Shown piece by piece: positions 17,386 to 25,187 of a stretch of DNA of 64,000 nucleotides. The stretch comes from Pontibacter cellulosilyticus (lineage in GTDB: Bacteria; Bacteroidota; Bacteroidia; Cytophagales; Hymenobacteraceae). The DNA lies in assembly GCF_014306105.1 (NCBI RefSeq), contig NZ_JACRVF010000002.1:642368-706367 (forward strand), written 5' to 3'. The notes below the pieces were generated by a model. The model saw nothing but the letters and a program-made list of their open reading frames with translations, did not search any database and was not told the origin of the DNA. Each line of letters opens with the position of its first letter. The first letter of the stretch is position 1. Made by a program: the position numbers and the translations under genes.

Positions 17386-17814
17386 TCAGAAAAGTAGATT
17401 CTCCTTGAATTTTAGTGTAAGTGGATCGAATTTCTTTACGTACTGCACGAGCTGGGTTTTCAAAATACTGTTAATAAACTCCTGCGGATACAGTTGCTGC
17501 ATAGCTCCTGATATTTGAATTACATAATCATACTCTTTGATATCGGGCAGCAGAAATGGTTTTTTTAAGGTTGTAGCCACCAAAGCCCTGTTACGGAACA
17601 GCCGGACCATGCTATGGTCTGTAATGTACTGATAATTTGAAATAATTAAACGGTCTTTTCCGAAAAGATCATAGCACAGGTCGTTTTGCCTGCTCAGGCG
17701 CAAGTCGAAAATGTTGTTTAGGGCCCACGCCAGCTTGTAGTCTTTTACAGGCGATACAACGCCATAAAGGTCAAAGTCGTACTCGTAATCAATATCTAAG
17801 CGCAGAGTTTTCAT
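17386..17814 (-). CDS. IPExxxVDY family protein
   Basis: This 142-residue protein of unknown function belongs to the Bacteroidota-specific IPExxxVDY family, which regularly sits between pyruvate kinase and acyl carrier protein genes. The diagnostic segment is PFLLPDIKEYDYVIQI (about residues 90-105), where this copy reads LPD rather than IPE. The frame is open to 17835, but a perfect -7 box at 17833-17840 overlaps that point, so MKTLRLDIDYEYDF from 17814 is the better start. The location in the cell is probably cytoplasmic; no catalytic motif is seen. Confidence 0.85.
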   Translation of the reverse strand: MKTLRLDIDYEYDFDLYGVVSPVKDYKLAWALNNIFDLRLSRQNDLCYDLFGKDRLIISNYQYITDHSMVRLFRNRALVATTLKKPFLLPDIKEYDYVIQISGAMQQLYPQEFINSILKTQLVQYVKKFDPLTLKFKENLLF

Positions 17815-17832
17815 GAGTAGGTATGCAATACC

Positions 17833-17840
17833 CAAAAGTA
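17833..17840 (-). promoter_or_regulatory. -7 box for IPExxxVDY-pyk
   Basis: On the minus strand this reads TACTTTTG, an exact TAnnTTTG match, 19 bases ahead of the ATG at 17814. This implies a very short leader for the unit. Confidence 0.6.
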
Positions 17841-17909
17841 AGAACCTATTACAGCAAAAGCGAAAGACTAGAGATAAAACTTTTGTTAAACTGTAATGGC
17901 GTAATTTTT

Positions 17910-17941
17910 TTTGACATTGTCTGCCTAATTATATTTCTTTG
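17910..17941 (+). promoter_or_regulatory. acpP promoter
   Basis: TTTG at 17910-17913 is followed after 20 bases by TTTCTTTG at 17934-17941. The TTTG half of the -7 box is perfect, but the TA is replaced by TT. The acpP ATG is 30 bases downstream. This promoter probably drives acpP, fabF and rnc. Confidence 0.55.
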
Positions 17942-17970
17942 CACAGTGTTTTAATAAACTATAAGAAAAA

Positions 17971-18207
17971 ATGTCAGAAATCGCAGAAAAAGTAAAAGCT
18001 ATCATCATCGATAAGCTTGGTGTTGAAGAGTCAGAGGTTACACCAGAGGCTAGCTTCACTAACGACCTAGGCGCTGACTCACTGGATACAGTTGAGCTTA
18101 TCATGGAATTCGAAAAAGAATTCAATGTGTCTATTCCAGATGATCAGGCTGAGAATATCTCTACTGTAGGTCAGGCGGTTAGCTACCTGGAAGAGCACGC
18201 AAAGTAA
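17971..18207 (+). CDS. acpP: Acyl carrier protein
   Basis: This 78-residue acidic protein carries growing fatty acyl chains. The phosphopantetheine attachment serine is Ser37 in [15 protein letters not shown]. Length and helix pattern match AcpP. It is followed by fabF and rnc on the same strand, the conserved arrangement in this phylum, and its partner enzyme FabF uses it as substrate carrier. The gene lacks the AAGTATA word. Confidence 0.98.
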   Translation: MSEIAEKVKAIIIDKLGVEESEVTPEASFTNDLGADSLDTVELIMEFEKEFNVSIPDDQAENISTVGQAVSYLEEHAK

Positions 18208-18263
18208 TTTTTGCTTTAAACCTATTGTATAAATCTCTACTATCTATCCTCTACTAGCAGCTT

Positions 18264-19517
18264 ATGGAGCTTAAGAGAGTTGTAGTTACTGGGCTTGGCG
18301 CACTCACGCCACTTGGAAACTCTGTTTCAGAATACTGGAACGGTTTGATCAATGGCGTGAGTGGTGCTGCGCCTATAACCCGCTTTGACGCGAGTAAATT
18401 CAAGACTCAGTTTGCCTGTGAAGTAAAAGGATACGACGCAGAAAAATACTTCGACCGTAAAGAAGCCCGCAAAATGGACTTGTTTACACAGTTTGCCATG
18501 GTAGTAGCCGAAGAGGCCGTTACCGATGCGAACCTGGTAGAAGGAAATTACGATCCGGATCGCGTTGGTGTGATCTGGGGGTCTGGAATTGGTGGTTTAC
18601 GCACATTCCAGGAGGAGTGTGTGAATTTTGCCAACGGCGACGGTACGCCGCGTTTCAACCCGTTCTTCATCCCTAAGATGATCGCTGACATCAGCGCGGG
18701 TCACATTTCTATCAAGTATGGCTTCCGTGGGCCAAACTTTGTTACCGTTTCTGCCTGCGCATCTGCCACAAACGCTATCCTGGACTCTTACAACTATATC
18801 CGTTTGGGTATGGCTGATGTAATTGTAACGGGTGGTTCTGAGGCGGCCGTAACAGAGGCTGGTATTGGTGGTTTCAATGCCCTGAAAGCCCTTTCGGAGC
18901 GCAACGATTCACCTGAAACCGCATCTCGTCCATTCGACAAAGACCGCGATGGTTTTGTGTTGGGAGAGGGAGCCGGTGCCCTTATTCTGGAAGAGTATGA
19001 GCATGCAAAAGCCCGTGGCGCAAAAATCTACGCCGAGATGATCGGTGGCGGTATGTCTGCGGATGCTTACCACATCACTGCTCCACACCCTGAAGGACTT
19101 GGTGCCCTGAACGTAATGAAAAACGCTCTTCGTGATGCTGGTATTAAGCCGGAAGATGTGGATTACATTAACGTACACGGTACTTCTACTCCACTTGGCG
19201 ATGTTAGTGAGGTAAAGGCGATCCAGACTGTTTTTGGAGAGCATGCTTACAAGCTTAATATCAGCTCAACGAAATCAATGACAGGCCACCTGCTTGGTGC
19301 TGCCGGAGCCATAGAGGCCATTGCTTCTATACTTGCCGTGCAGAACGATGTGGTGCCGCCAACAATCAACCACTTCACCGATGATGAAGCGTTTGATCCA
19401 AAGTTGAACTTTACGTTTAACAAGGCGCAGGAGCGCGAAGTGAAAGTTGCCCTGAGCAATACCTTCGGCTTTGGTGGTCACAATACGTCTGTTTTATTCC
19501 GTCAATTTGAGGATTAG
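18264..19517 (+). CDS. fabF: Beta-ketoacyl-ACP synthase II
   Basis: This condensing enzyme elongates acyl-ACP with malonyl-ACP. It has 417 residues, the family norm. The Cys-His-His triad is visible: VSACASATN (Cys about 164), VHGTSTPLGD (His about 305) and KSMTGHLLGAAG (His about 341). The C-terminal FGFGGHNTSVLF is also typical. It starts 56 bases after acpP. Its TAG stop overlaps the GTG start of rnc by one base (TAGTG). One TATACTT word is present, near the 3' third at 19328. Confidence 0.98.
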   Translation: MELKRVVVTGLGALTPLGNSVSEYWNGLINGVSGAAPITRFDASKFKTQFACEVKGYDAEKYFDRKEARKMDLFTQFAMVVAEEAVTDANLVEGNYDPDRVGVIWGSGIGGLRTFQEECVNFANGDGTPRFNPFFIPKMIADISAGHISIKYGFRGPNFVTVSACASATNAILDSYNYIRLGMADVIVTGGSEAAVTEAGIGGFNALKALSERNDSPETASRPFDKDRDGFVLGEGAGALILEEYEHAKARGAKIYAEMIGGGMSADAYHITAPHPEGLGALNVMKNALRDAGIKPEDVDYINVHGTSTPLGDVSEVKAIQTVFGEHAYKLNISSTKSMTGHLLGAAGAIEAIASILAVQNDVVPPTINHFTDDEAFDPKLNFTFNKAQEREVKVALSNTFGFGGHNTSVLFRQFED

Positions 19518-20257
19518 TGTTCGGTCCTATTAAACCAGTCAGGCGCGTCTATCACAAGCTTTTTACCAGAGACAGAGAATTAATACGCGCTATTACTGGT
19601 ATAATTGGCATTACGCCGGATAACATCCGCCTGTATAAACTTGCCTTAACGCACACCTCGTTTGCACGCCAGAATGCTGCGGGCAAACATGAGACGAATG
19701 AGCGTTTGGAGTTTTTAGGCGATGCCATACTTGGCGCTGTGGTGGCAGAACACCTGTTCAATAAATTCCCGTACGAAGACGAAGGTTTTCTGACGGAGAT
19801 ACGCTCACGCATTGTAAACCGTGAGTCGCTGAATCATATTGCCCTTAAAATTGGCTTAAACCTGCTGGTTAAGGTAGATACCTCCAACCATAGCATGCGG
19901 CACAAGTCGGTTAACGGTAATGCTTTAGAAGCTTTGGTAGGAGCTGTATACCTGGACAAAGGCTACGACAGAACCCGCCATTTTATACTTAAGAAGCTCA
20001 TCAGGCCACACGTAGACCTGCACAACATTCTTAATACCACTGCAAACTTTAAGAGCAAGCTGATCGAGTGGGCCCAGAGCCAGAACAAAGAGATTCGATT
20101 TGAGATTGTAAAGCGAAAGCAGCAAGGCAACACCACCGAATTTACCTCCGAAGTATACGTTAACGATGAGCCCATTGCTATAGGAGTAGGACTGTCTAAG
20201 AAGAAAGCCGATCAAGCTGCCGCTGAAAAAAGCTTGGCTGCCCTTAATATTGCTTAA
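19517..20257 (+). CDS. rnc: Ribonuclease III
   Basis: This double-strand-specific endoribonuclease processes rRNA precursors and structured mRNAs. It has 246 residues. The signature ERLEFLGDAILGAVVAEHLF (about 60-79) contains the catalytic acidic residues; the second catalytic region follows at NALEALVGAVYLDKG (about 135-149). A double-stranded RNA-binding domain covers about 175-244 (KSKLIEWAQSQ to KKKADQAAAEKSL). It starts with GTG overlapping the fabF stop. A palindromic terminator follows at 20284. Confidence 0.97.
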   Translation: MFGPIKPVRRVYHKLFTRDRELIRAITGIIGITPDNIRLYKLALTHTSFARQNAAGKHETNERLEFLGDAILGAVVAEHLFNKFPYEDEGFLTEIRSRIVNRESLNHIALKIGLNLLVKVDTSNHSMRHKSVNGNALEALVGAVYLDKGYDRTRHFILKKLIRPHVDLHNILNTTANFKSKLIEWAQSQNKEIRFEIVKRKQQGNTTEFTSEVYVNDEPIAIGVGLSKKKADQAAAEKSLAALNIA

Positions 20258-20283
20258 TCATTTTTGGTTGCTCGTGCATGTAG

Positions 20284-20309
20284 AGACGCAAAATTTTGCG
20301 TCTTTTTTG
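20284..20309 (+). terminator. Perfect 20-base palindrome terminator after rnc
   Basis: AGACGCAAAATTTTGCGTCT is a perfect palindrome followed by TTTTT. It is placed 27 bases after the rnc stop codon. Confidence 0.85.
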
Positions 20310-20485
20310 TTTTATAGCGCAGGTGTTAAATGCAGAGTTATTTGTGCTGGTTGTTAGTGCAAGCTTGAAGACTTATGTTTGGCATGCTATGAATGTGGCC
20401 CCCATACAACAATAAACAATTTAGCCTTACAGCAATTAAACAATTAGATTTAACTTGCTTCTGCTTACTTGCGTTATACAACTCC

Positions 20486-22369
20486 ATGAAAGAAACCAGA
20501 CTACAGTTGGCAGCTGCTGCGCTCAACCAGACACCAATGGATTGGGACAACAACCTGCAGAATATAAAAGACGCCATTACAGAGGCCATCACCAACAACA
20601 CTCAGTTACTTTTACTGCCAGAGCTTTGCATAACCGGTTACGGCTGCGAAGACATGTTCCTGAGCCCCTGGTTGTCGGAGGTGGCATTTGAAAAGCTGCT
20701 ACAAATAAAAGAGTGGTGTGAAAGCATTACCGTTGCGGTAGGCCTGCCGGTTTTCCTGGATGGCAAAGTATACAACACTGCCTGCGTTATCAAAAATAAA
20801 GAAATTGTAGGCTTTACGGCCAAGCAGTTTTTAGCCAACGATGGTATCCATTACGAGCCCCGTTGGTTCACGCCATGGCCTGCCAATGAGGTACATGAGT
20901 TTCAGATGCTGGGACAGACCTACCAAATTGGAGATATAATCTATGAAGAACAGGACGTGAAGTATGCCTTTGAGATTTGTGAGGATGCTTGGAGACCCAA
21001 CCGACCTGCAGAACGCCACATGCCCAAAGGCGTGCAACTTATACTTAACCCAAGCGCCAGCCACTTTGCCCTGAGCAAAACCGATGTGCGTTACCGTCTG
21101 GTAGTGGATGCCTCTAAAAAATACCAGTGCGCTTATATGTATGCCAACCTGCTGGGCAACGAGGCCGGGCGCGTGGTGTACGATGGCGAGGTGCTGATCG
21201 CACAGAACGGAAAACTTATCCGTAGAAACGAGCTGCTGTGCTTCAAGAATGTAGACATGGAGTGTGCAGAAGTATGTTTCTCTGATAACCCTGAGATTGC
21301 GGAGGTAATAGAGTATTTGCCACCGATAGACGAGAACAAGGAACTGATCGCAGCCCTGAGCCTTGCCCTTTTTGATTACATGCGCAAGAGCCGCAGCCGT
21401 GGCTTTGTGCTGTCGTTAAGTGGTGGCGCAGACTCTTCGTTGTGTGCGGTGGCTGTGGCTGAAATGGTACGCAGAGGCATCGAGAGTTTGGGGCTACTGA
21501 GTTTCGTTGCAAAACTGCAGATGTTCTCTTTACGGGATGCTGCAACCATCGAAGGATTGACAAAAGAAGGTGCTCAGAGAGAGCTGGTCAACAGGCTGCT
21601 TACCTGTGCTTACCAGGGTACCATAAACTCATCCGACGAAACCTTTAACTCTGCAAAAGGCCTGGCAGAAAGTATAGGCGCAAGGTTTTACAGCTGGACG
21701 ATTGATGATGAGGTGCGCGGCTATACTTCTAAAATAGAGGCTGCCTTAGAGAGACCTTTAACCTGGGAACAAGACGATATTACATTGCAAAACATCCAGG
21801 CAAGGGTACGTGCCCCGGGTATCTGGATGCTGGCGAATATAAACAACGCCCTGTTGATGGCTACCTCTAACCGAAGCGAGGCATCAGTGGGTTACGCTAC
21901 CATGGATGGCGACACGGCAGGAAGTATATCCCCAATCGCTGGCATAGACAAAGCATTTATCCGGCAGTTTTTGATATGGGCACAACAGGAGTTGGGGTAT
22001 GAGGGACTACAGTATGTAAACAACCTGCAGCCAACCGCTGAGCTGCGTCCTGCCAAAGAGGCGCAGACCGATGAAAAGGATTTAATGCCATTCCCGGTGC
22101 TAAACCAGATAGAGCGACTTGCCTTCCATGACCGTTACTCACCTGAAGAGGTGTTTAACATACTAAGCGAGCAGAACATTGCGGAGCCGGAGCAGCTAAA
22201 AGCCTGGATGTCTAAATTTTACAGCCTGTGGTCCAGAAACCAATGGAAGCGTGAGCGTTATGCCCCATCTTTCCACCTGGACGACTATAACGTAGACCCA
22301 CGCAGCTGGTTACGATTCCCGATACTTAGCGGAGGATTTAGAGAGGAACTGGCAAAATTAAAAGGATAA
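20486..22369 (+). CDS. nadE: Glutamine-dependent NAD+ synthetase
   Basis: This two-domain enzyme of 627 residues makes NAD from nicotinate adenine dinucleotide, using ammonia from glutamine. The N-terminal nitrilase-type glutaminase has its Glu-Lys-Cys triad at Glu46 (LPELCITGYG), Lys113 (TAKQFLANDG) and Cys165 (FEICEDAW). The C-terminal synthetase has the ATP loop LSLSGGADSS at about 310-318 and NRSEASVGYATMDGD. The frame is open upstream to 20393, but MKETRLQLAAAALNQ at 20486 is the natural start. A terminator follows. CinA at 62200 may feed the same pathway by deamidating NMN. Confidence 0.97.
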   Translation: MKETRLQLAAAALNQTPMDWDNNLQNIKDAITEAITNNTQLLLLPELCITGYGCEDMFLSPWLSEVAFEKLLQIKEWCESITVAVGLPVFLDGKVYNTACVIKNKEIVGFTAKQFLANDGIHYEPRWFTPWPANEVHEFQMLGQTYQIGDIIYEEQDVKYAFEICEDAWRPNRPAERHMPKGVQLILNPSASHFALSKTDVRYRLVVDASKKYQCAYMYANLLGNEAGRVVYDGEVLIAQNGKLIRRNELLCFKNVDMECAEVCFSDNPEIAEVIEYLPPIDENKELIAALSLALFDYMRKSRSRGFVLSLSGGADSSLCAVAVAEMVRRGIESLGLLSFVAKLQMFSLRDAATIEGLTKEGAQRELVNRLLTCAYQGTINSSDETFNSAKGLAESIGARFYSWTIDDEVRGYTSKIEAALERPLTWEQDDITLQNIQARVRAPGIWMLANINNALLMATSNRSEASVGYATMDGDTAGSISPIAGIDKAFIRQFLIWAQQELGYEGLQYVNNLQPTAELRPAKEAQTDEKDLMPFPVLNQIERLAFHDRYSPEEVFNILSEQNIAEPEQLKAWMSKFYSLWSRNQWKRERYAPSFHLDDYNVDPRSWLRFPILSGGFREELAKLKG

Positions 22370-22373
22370 GTAT

Positions 22374-22410
22374 AAGAAGGCGTTGCATCACAGGCAGCGC
22401 CTTCTTTTTT
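22374..22410. terminator. Terminator between nadE and the SdpI-family gene
   Basis: AGAAGGCG pairs with CGCCTTCT, with TGC/GCA extending the stem inside. A run of T follows. It touches the stop codon of the convergent gene at 22409. Confidence 0.85.
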
Positions 22411-22741
22411 AATAGTCACCAAATTTTCGCTTCAGGTGCTCGTTAGTTACATAGATGCTTAGCATAAAAAGTAAGAGCATAATGCCAATAGGTACCAGCA
22501 GACTGGGTAGCAGAGGCAAGGTATAGTAGCAGACCAGGCCCACAGGGAGGGAAATGAAACCGATGGCAAGTATAAATTTAGCGTAGTAGCGGTTGCCTTC
22601 GTGCCAGTTCTTCTCGTCGCGCATCGAATAGTGTGTCCGGAAACCCCAGATCCAGTTAATGCGTTTCGGTGGCTTACTGTAAAGTATAAACCCTATCAGG
22701 AGAACAAACAAGCCCGGTAACAGATGTAAGAACAGCATCAT
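22409..22741 (-). CDS. SdpI family membrane protein
   Basis: This small membrane protein of 110 residues has three hydrophobic segments (about 3-20, 53-74 and 77-97). The segment GFRTHYSMRDEKNWHEGNRY between the first two is the SdpI-family signature (G-R-T-x-x-S-M...W...N). In Bacillus, SdpI protects against the SdpC toxin; most relatives have no known role, and there is no toxin gene here. It is convergent with nadE and divergent from lgt. The function is therefore left open. Confidence 0.85.
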   Translation of the reverse strand: MMLFLHLLPGLFVLLIGFILYSKPPKRINWIWGFRTHYSMRDEKNWHEGNRYYAKFILAIGFISLPVGLVCYYTLPLLPSLLVPIGIMLLLFMLSIYVTNEHLKRKFGDY

Positions 22742-22812
22742 AATTTTATGTTCAGCTTTATTTGAATATACCTGATTCAGAGAGTACCGTTTTTTCCATG
22801 ATTGATTTATTG

Positions 22813-22820
22813 TAACTTTG
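22813..22820 (+). promoter_or_regulatory. -7 box immediately ahead of lgt
   Basis: TAACTTTG is an exact -7 match, ending only five bases before the lgt ATG at 22826. Transcription from it would begin at or next to the start codon, giving a leaderless or nearly leaderless mRNA. No exact TTTG is present at the usual distance upstream. Confidence 0.5.
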
Positions 22821-22825
22821 GCTAC

Positions 22826-23680
22826 ATGAGCATCACCCTAATGAATTTATTAAACTATATTCCCTGGAACGTTGATCCGGAGATATTCAGCATAGGCCCT
22901 TTAAGTGTTAGGTGGTATGGTTTGTTGTTTGCATTTGCCTTTATTTTCGGGCAGCGCATCCTTACCAAGATATACGTAGCCGAAGGCCGTACCGAAGGTG
23001 ACGTAGACGTAATTACACTGTACATGATCATTGGTACTGTAATTGGCGCGCGCCTAGGCCATACTTTGTTTTACTCACCGGAGTATTACCTGAGCAACCC
23101 CATTGAGATACTGAAGATTTGGGAAGGCGGACTTGCCAGCCATGGTGCCACCATCGGTATACTTTTCGCGCTCTGGTTATTTAGCCGCAAGCAGAAATTT
23201 GATTACATGTGGGTACTTGACCGGATCGTTATTGTAGTGGCCTTGGGCGGTGCGCTGATACGTTTAGGCAACCTGATGAATTCTGAAATAATTGGCCACC
23301 AGACCACTGTGCCGTGGGCGTTCTTGTTTGAGCGTTTAGGGGAGAACCCAACCGTGCCACGCCACCCGACACAGCTGTACGAGTCGTTGAGTGTGTTCCT
23401 GCTGTTTGTGCTGCTTTACTGGCTCTGGAAGAAGTATAAAAGTGCTCTGCCAAAGGGCTTACTGTTCGGTATTTTTGTAACGGCCCTGTTTACCTTCCGC
23501 TTTTTTGTCGAGTTTTTAAAAGAAGACCAGGTAGAAAAAGAAGCAACGATGGTACTGAACATTGGCCAGATACTAAGCATACCGTTAATCCTGATAGGCT
23601 TATTTATACTTTTTAAAGTATGGCAAAATCCTAAGCCTGCACTGCCCGGCGGAAGGTTGGAAGAAAGCTCCAAAGCCTAA
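22826..23680 (+). CDS. lgt: Prolipoprotein diacylglyceryl transferase
   Basis: This inner-membrane enzyme transfers diacylglycerol to the lipobox cysteine of prolipoproteins. It has 284 residues and about seven membrane helices. The Lgt signature is present as LIRLGNLMNSEIIG (about 145-160), with PTVPRHPTQLYES (about 180-192), VRWYGLLFA near the N-terminus and the GGLASHGA segment. The frame is open upstream to a TTG at 22802, but that lies ahead of the -7 box, so ATG 22826 is chosen; ATG 22841 remains possible. Its clients include the lipoproteins predicted in this window. Confidence 0.95.
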   Translation: MSITLMNLLNYIPWNVDPEIFSIGPLSVRWYGLLFAFAFIFGQRILTKIYVAEGRTEGDVDVITLYMIIGTVIGARLGHTLFYSPEYYLSNPIEILKIWEGGLASHGATIGILFALWLFSRKQKFDYMWVLDRIVIVVALGGALIRLGNLMNSEIIGHQTTVPWAFLFERLGENPTVPRHPTQLYESLSVFLLFVLLYWLWKKYKSALPKGLLFGIFVTALFTFRFFVEFLKEDQVEKEATMVLNIGQILSIPLILIGLFILFKVWQNPKPALPGGRLEESSKA

Positions 23681-23688
23681 CCAAGTAT

Positions 23689-23728
23689 AAAAAAGCCTCT
23701 CTGCGCAAATGTGCAGAGAGGCTTTTTG
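23689..23728. terminator. Bidirectional terminator after lgt
   Basis: AAAAAAGCCTCTCTGC pairs with GCAGAGAGGCTTTTT around GCAAATGT. It serves lgt and the convergent gene ending at 23732. Confidence 0.93.
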
Positions 23729-23731
23729 CTT

Positions 23732-24589
23732 TTACAGCGTATAGCGGTACAGGTTGCCGCCTTCGCTGGTGATAATAAGTGTCTGATCATTCTCAAAGGC
23801 CACACCCTCTGTCTGGCCGGCTTTTTTGAGATCTATCTCCTTATACTTGCCCTTGTAAAACGATGCCGCAGAAGTATAATCTGTGAAAAGGTGCAGTTTG
23901 CCTTCGCTGAGCAAAACTACGGTTTCTTCGTCGGGACTGATGGCGGCGCCGGTTACCATATGGTTTAACTTGTGCTTGCCTGTTAGTTGAGCAACATGGT
24001 TGCCGGGTTTGTCGGGCAGGCGGTATACTTTGGCAGTTGTTTCCTGCCCTCTGTCTTTAGATATTAAGTATAAACTACCATTGTGCCAGAAAATGGCTTC
24101 ACAGTCAAAATTCCGGTCTTCATTTTTGGGCGGATACTCCTTCTGGTCTTCGTATGTAAAGCGGATGGCCTGTGGCTTACCAGGCTCTTGCAGGTTGATT
24201 TTGTACACAGCCAGTTCCCTGCGTCTGTTGCTGTTGTTGCCTGTATCGGCTATATAAATGTTTCCGCTGTTGTCGTGGGCAAGGTCTTCCCAGTCTACAT
24301 TGGGCAGGTTAAGCTTTATAGTTTGCTCGATTTTGGCGTTGCGGTTTATCTTGTAAAGGTAGGGTTTATTGCCTGCGTCGTTGTGGGTAAGGTATTGGCC
24401 GTCTACCGCCTCTATACCGGAGCTTTCGCTTATTTCACCGGGCAGAGTAGCCATCATTTGCAGGTCGCCTCGCCTGCTACTTTCGGAGGCGTTTGCGGCA
24501 TCGGTGCTAAAAGAGCCTGGGCGTGTAAAATAAAACATAGCAGCAATTGCCACTACAAAAAATACTAAAACCTTTATCATAAGCTTCAT
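23732..24589 (-). CDS. Hypothetical membrane-anchored beta-propeller protein
   Basis: This 285-residue protein has an N-terminal membrane anchor or uncleaved signal (about residues 4-22). The rest looks like a beta-propeller: repeated blades such as DWEDLAHDNSGNIYIADTGNN, DCEAIFWHNGSLYLISKD and TEGVAFENDQTLIITSEGGNLYRY resemble SdiA-regulated/NHL-type repeats. It ends right after the last blade. The protein is probably periplasmic or surface-exposed; no catalytic residues are evident. It shares a terminator with lgt. The start could also be the Met at residue 4. Confidence 0.8.
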   Translation of the reverse strand: MKLMIKVLVFFVVAIAAMFYFTRPGSFSTDAANASESSRRGDLQMMATLPGEISESSGIEAVDGQYLTHNDAGNKPYLYKINRNAKIEQTIKLNLPNVDWEDLAHDNSGNIYIADTGNNSNRRRELAVYKINLQEPGKPQAIRFTYEDQKEYPPKNEDRNFDCEAIFWHNGSLYLISKDRGQETTAKVYRLPDKPGNHVAQLTGKHKLNHMVTGAAISPDEETVVLLSEGKLHLFTDYTSAASFYKGKYKEIDLKKAGQTEGVAFENDQTLIITSEGGNLYRYTL

Positions 24590-24724
24590 AAGTTTGTTTT
24601 CTGGATCAAGTAATGGTACTATACTTAACGAGAAGTTTATTCAGACGTTAAAACATTTAGTAAGGAAAGTTTTAAAAGAATACAATTTTAAGTGTTGCCC
24701 AAAGTATAAGCCGCCTGACTAAGT

Positions 24725-25120
24725 ATGACCATTAGAAAAATAAAAGAGACCTGCCTGTATGTAAGTAACCTCCAGAAAAGCAAAGCGTTTTACCACGGGC
24801 AGCTGGGGCTTGAGGTAATAGGAGAGGTAAAAGATAGGCATGTGTTTTTCAGGGCCGGTGAGTCGGTGCTGCTGTGTTTTATCTCAGAGGCGTCGAAGAA
24901 GGGTGGCGCCTTACCGCCGCACTTTGGCTCTGGGCAACTGCATCTGGCGTTTGAGGTAAGCAAAACAGACTACCAGAGCTGGAAAGATAAAGTACAGGAC
25001 GCAGGAATTACTATTGAGCAGGAGTATGACTGGGGTAAAGGCTACCTGTCTTTTTACTTCCGGGACCCGGACCAGCACCTGCTGGAGGTTGTAATGGAAG
25101 GTATGTGGGAGAGGAGTTAG
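24725..25120 (+). CDS. VOC family (glyoxalase-fold) protein
   Basis: This 131-residue protein has the vicinal-oxygen-chelate fold. It shows the paired beta-alpha-beta modules: TCLYVSNLQKSKAFYHGQLGLEV at the start and LHLAFEVSKTDYQSWKDKV in the second half, ending with FRDPDQHLLEVV. The final DPDxHLLEV is a classic metal-ligand region, with Glu as the likely ligand. Family members include glyoxalases, dioxygenases and resistance proteins; the substrate here is unknown. It is monogenic, with a terminator downstream at 25139. Confidence 0.9.
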   Translation: MTIRKIKETCLYVSNLQKSKAFYHGQLGLEVIGEVKDRHVFFRAGESVLLCFISEASKKGGALPPHFGSGQLHLAFEVSKTDYQSWKDKVQDAGITIEQEYDWGKGYLSFYFRDPDQHLLEVVMEGMWERS

Positions 25121-25138
25121 TTAATTGTGTTTTTAAAT

Positions 25139-25171
25139 CACAAAGCCCCGGATTTGATCCGAGGCTTTGTG
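25139..25171. terminator. Bidirectional terminator between the VOC and PEGA genes
   Basis: CACAAAGCC and CGGAT pair with ATCCG and GGCTTTGTG around TTG, with one unpaired base on each side. It lies between convergent genes. Confidence 0.85.
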
Positions 25172-25187
25172 AAATGTATAGGTGAAG

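Noticed and set aside
22409..22741. SdpI-like gene as toxin immunity system
   Set aside because: No SdpC-like toxin or processing gene is adjacent, and most SdpI-family proteins are not immunity proteins.
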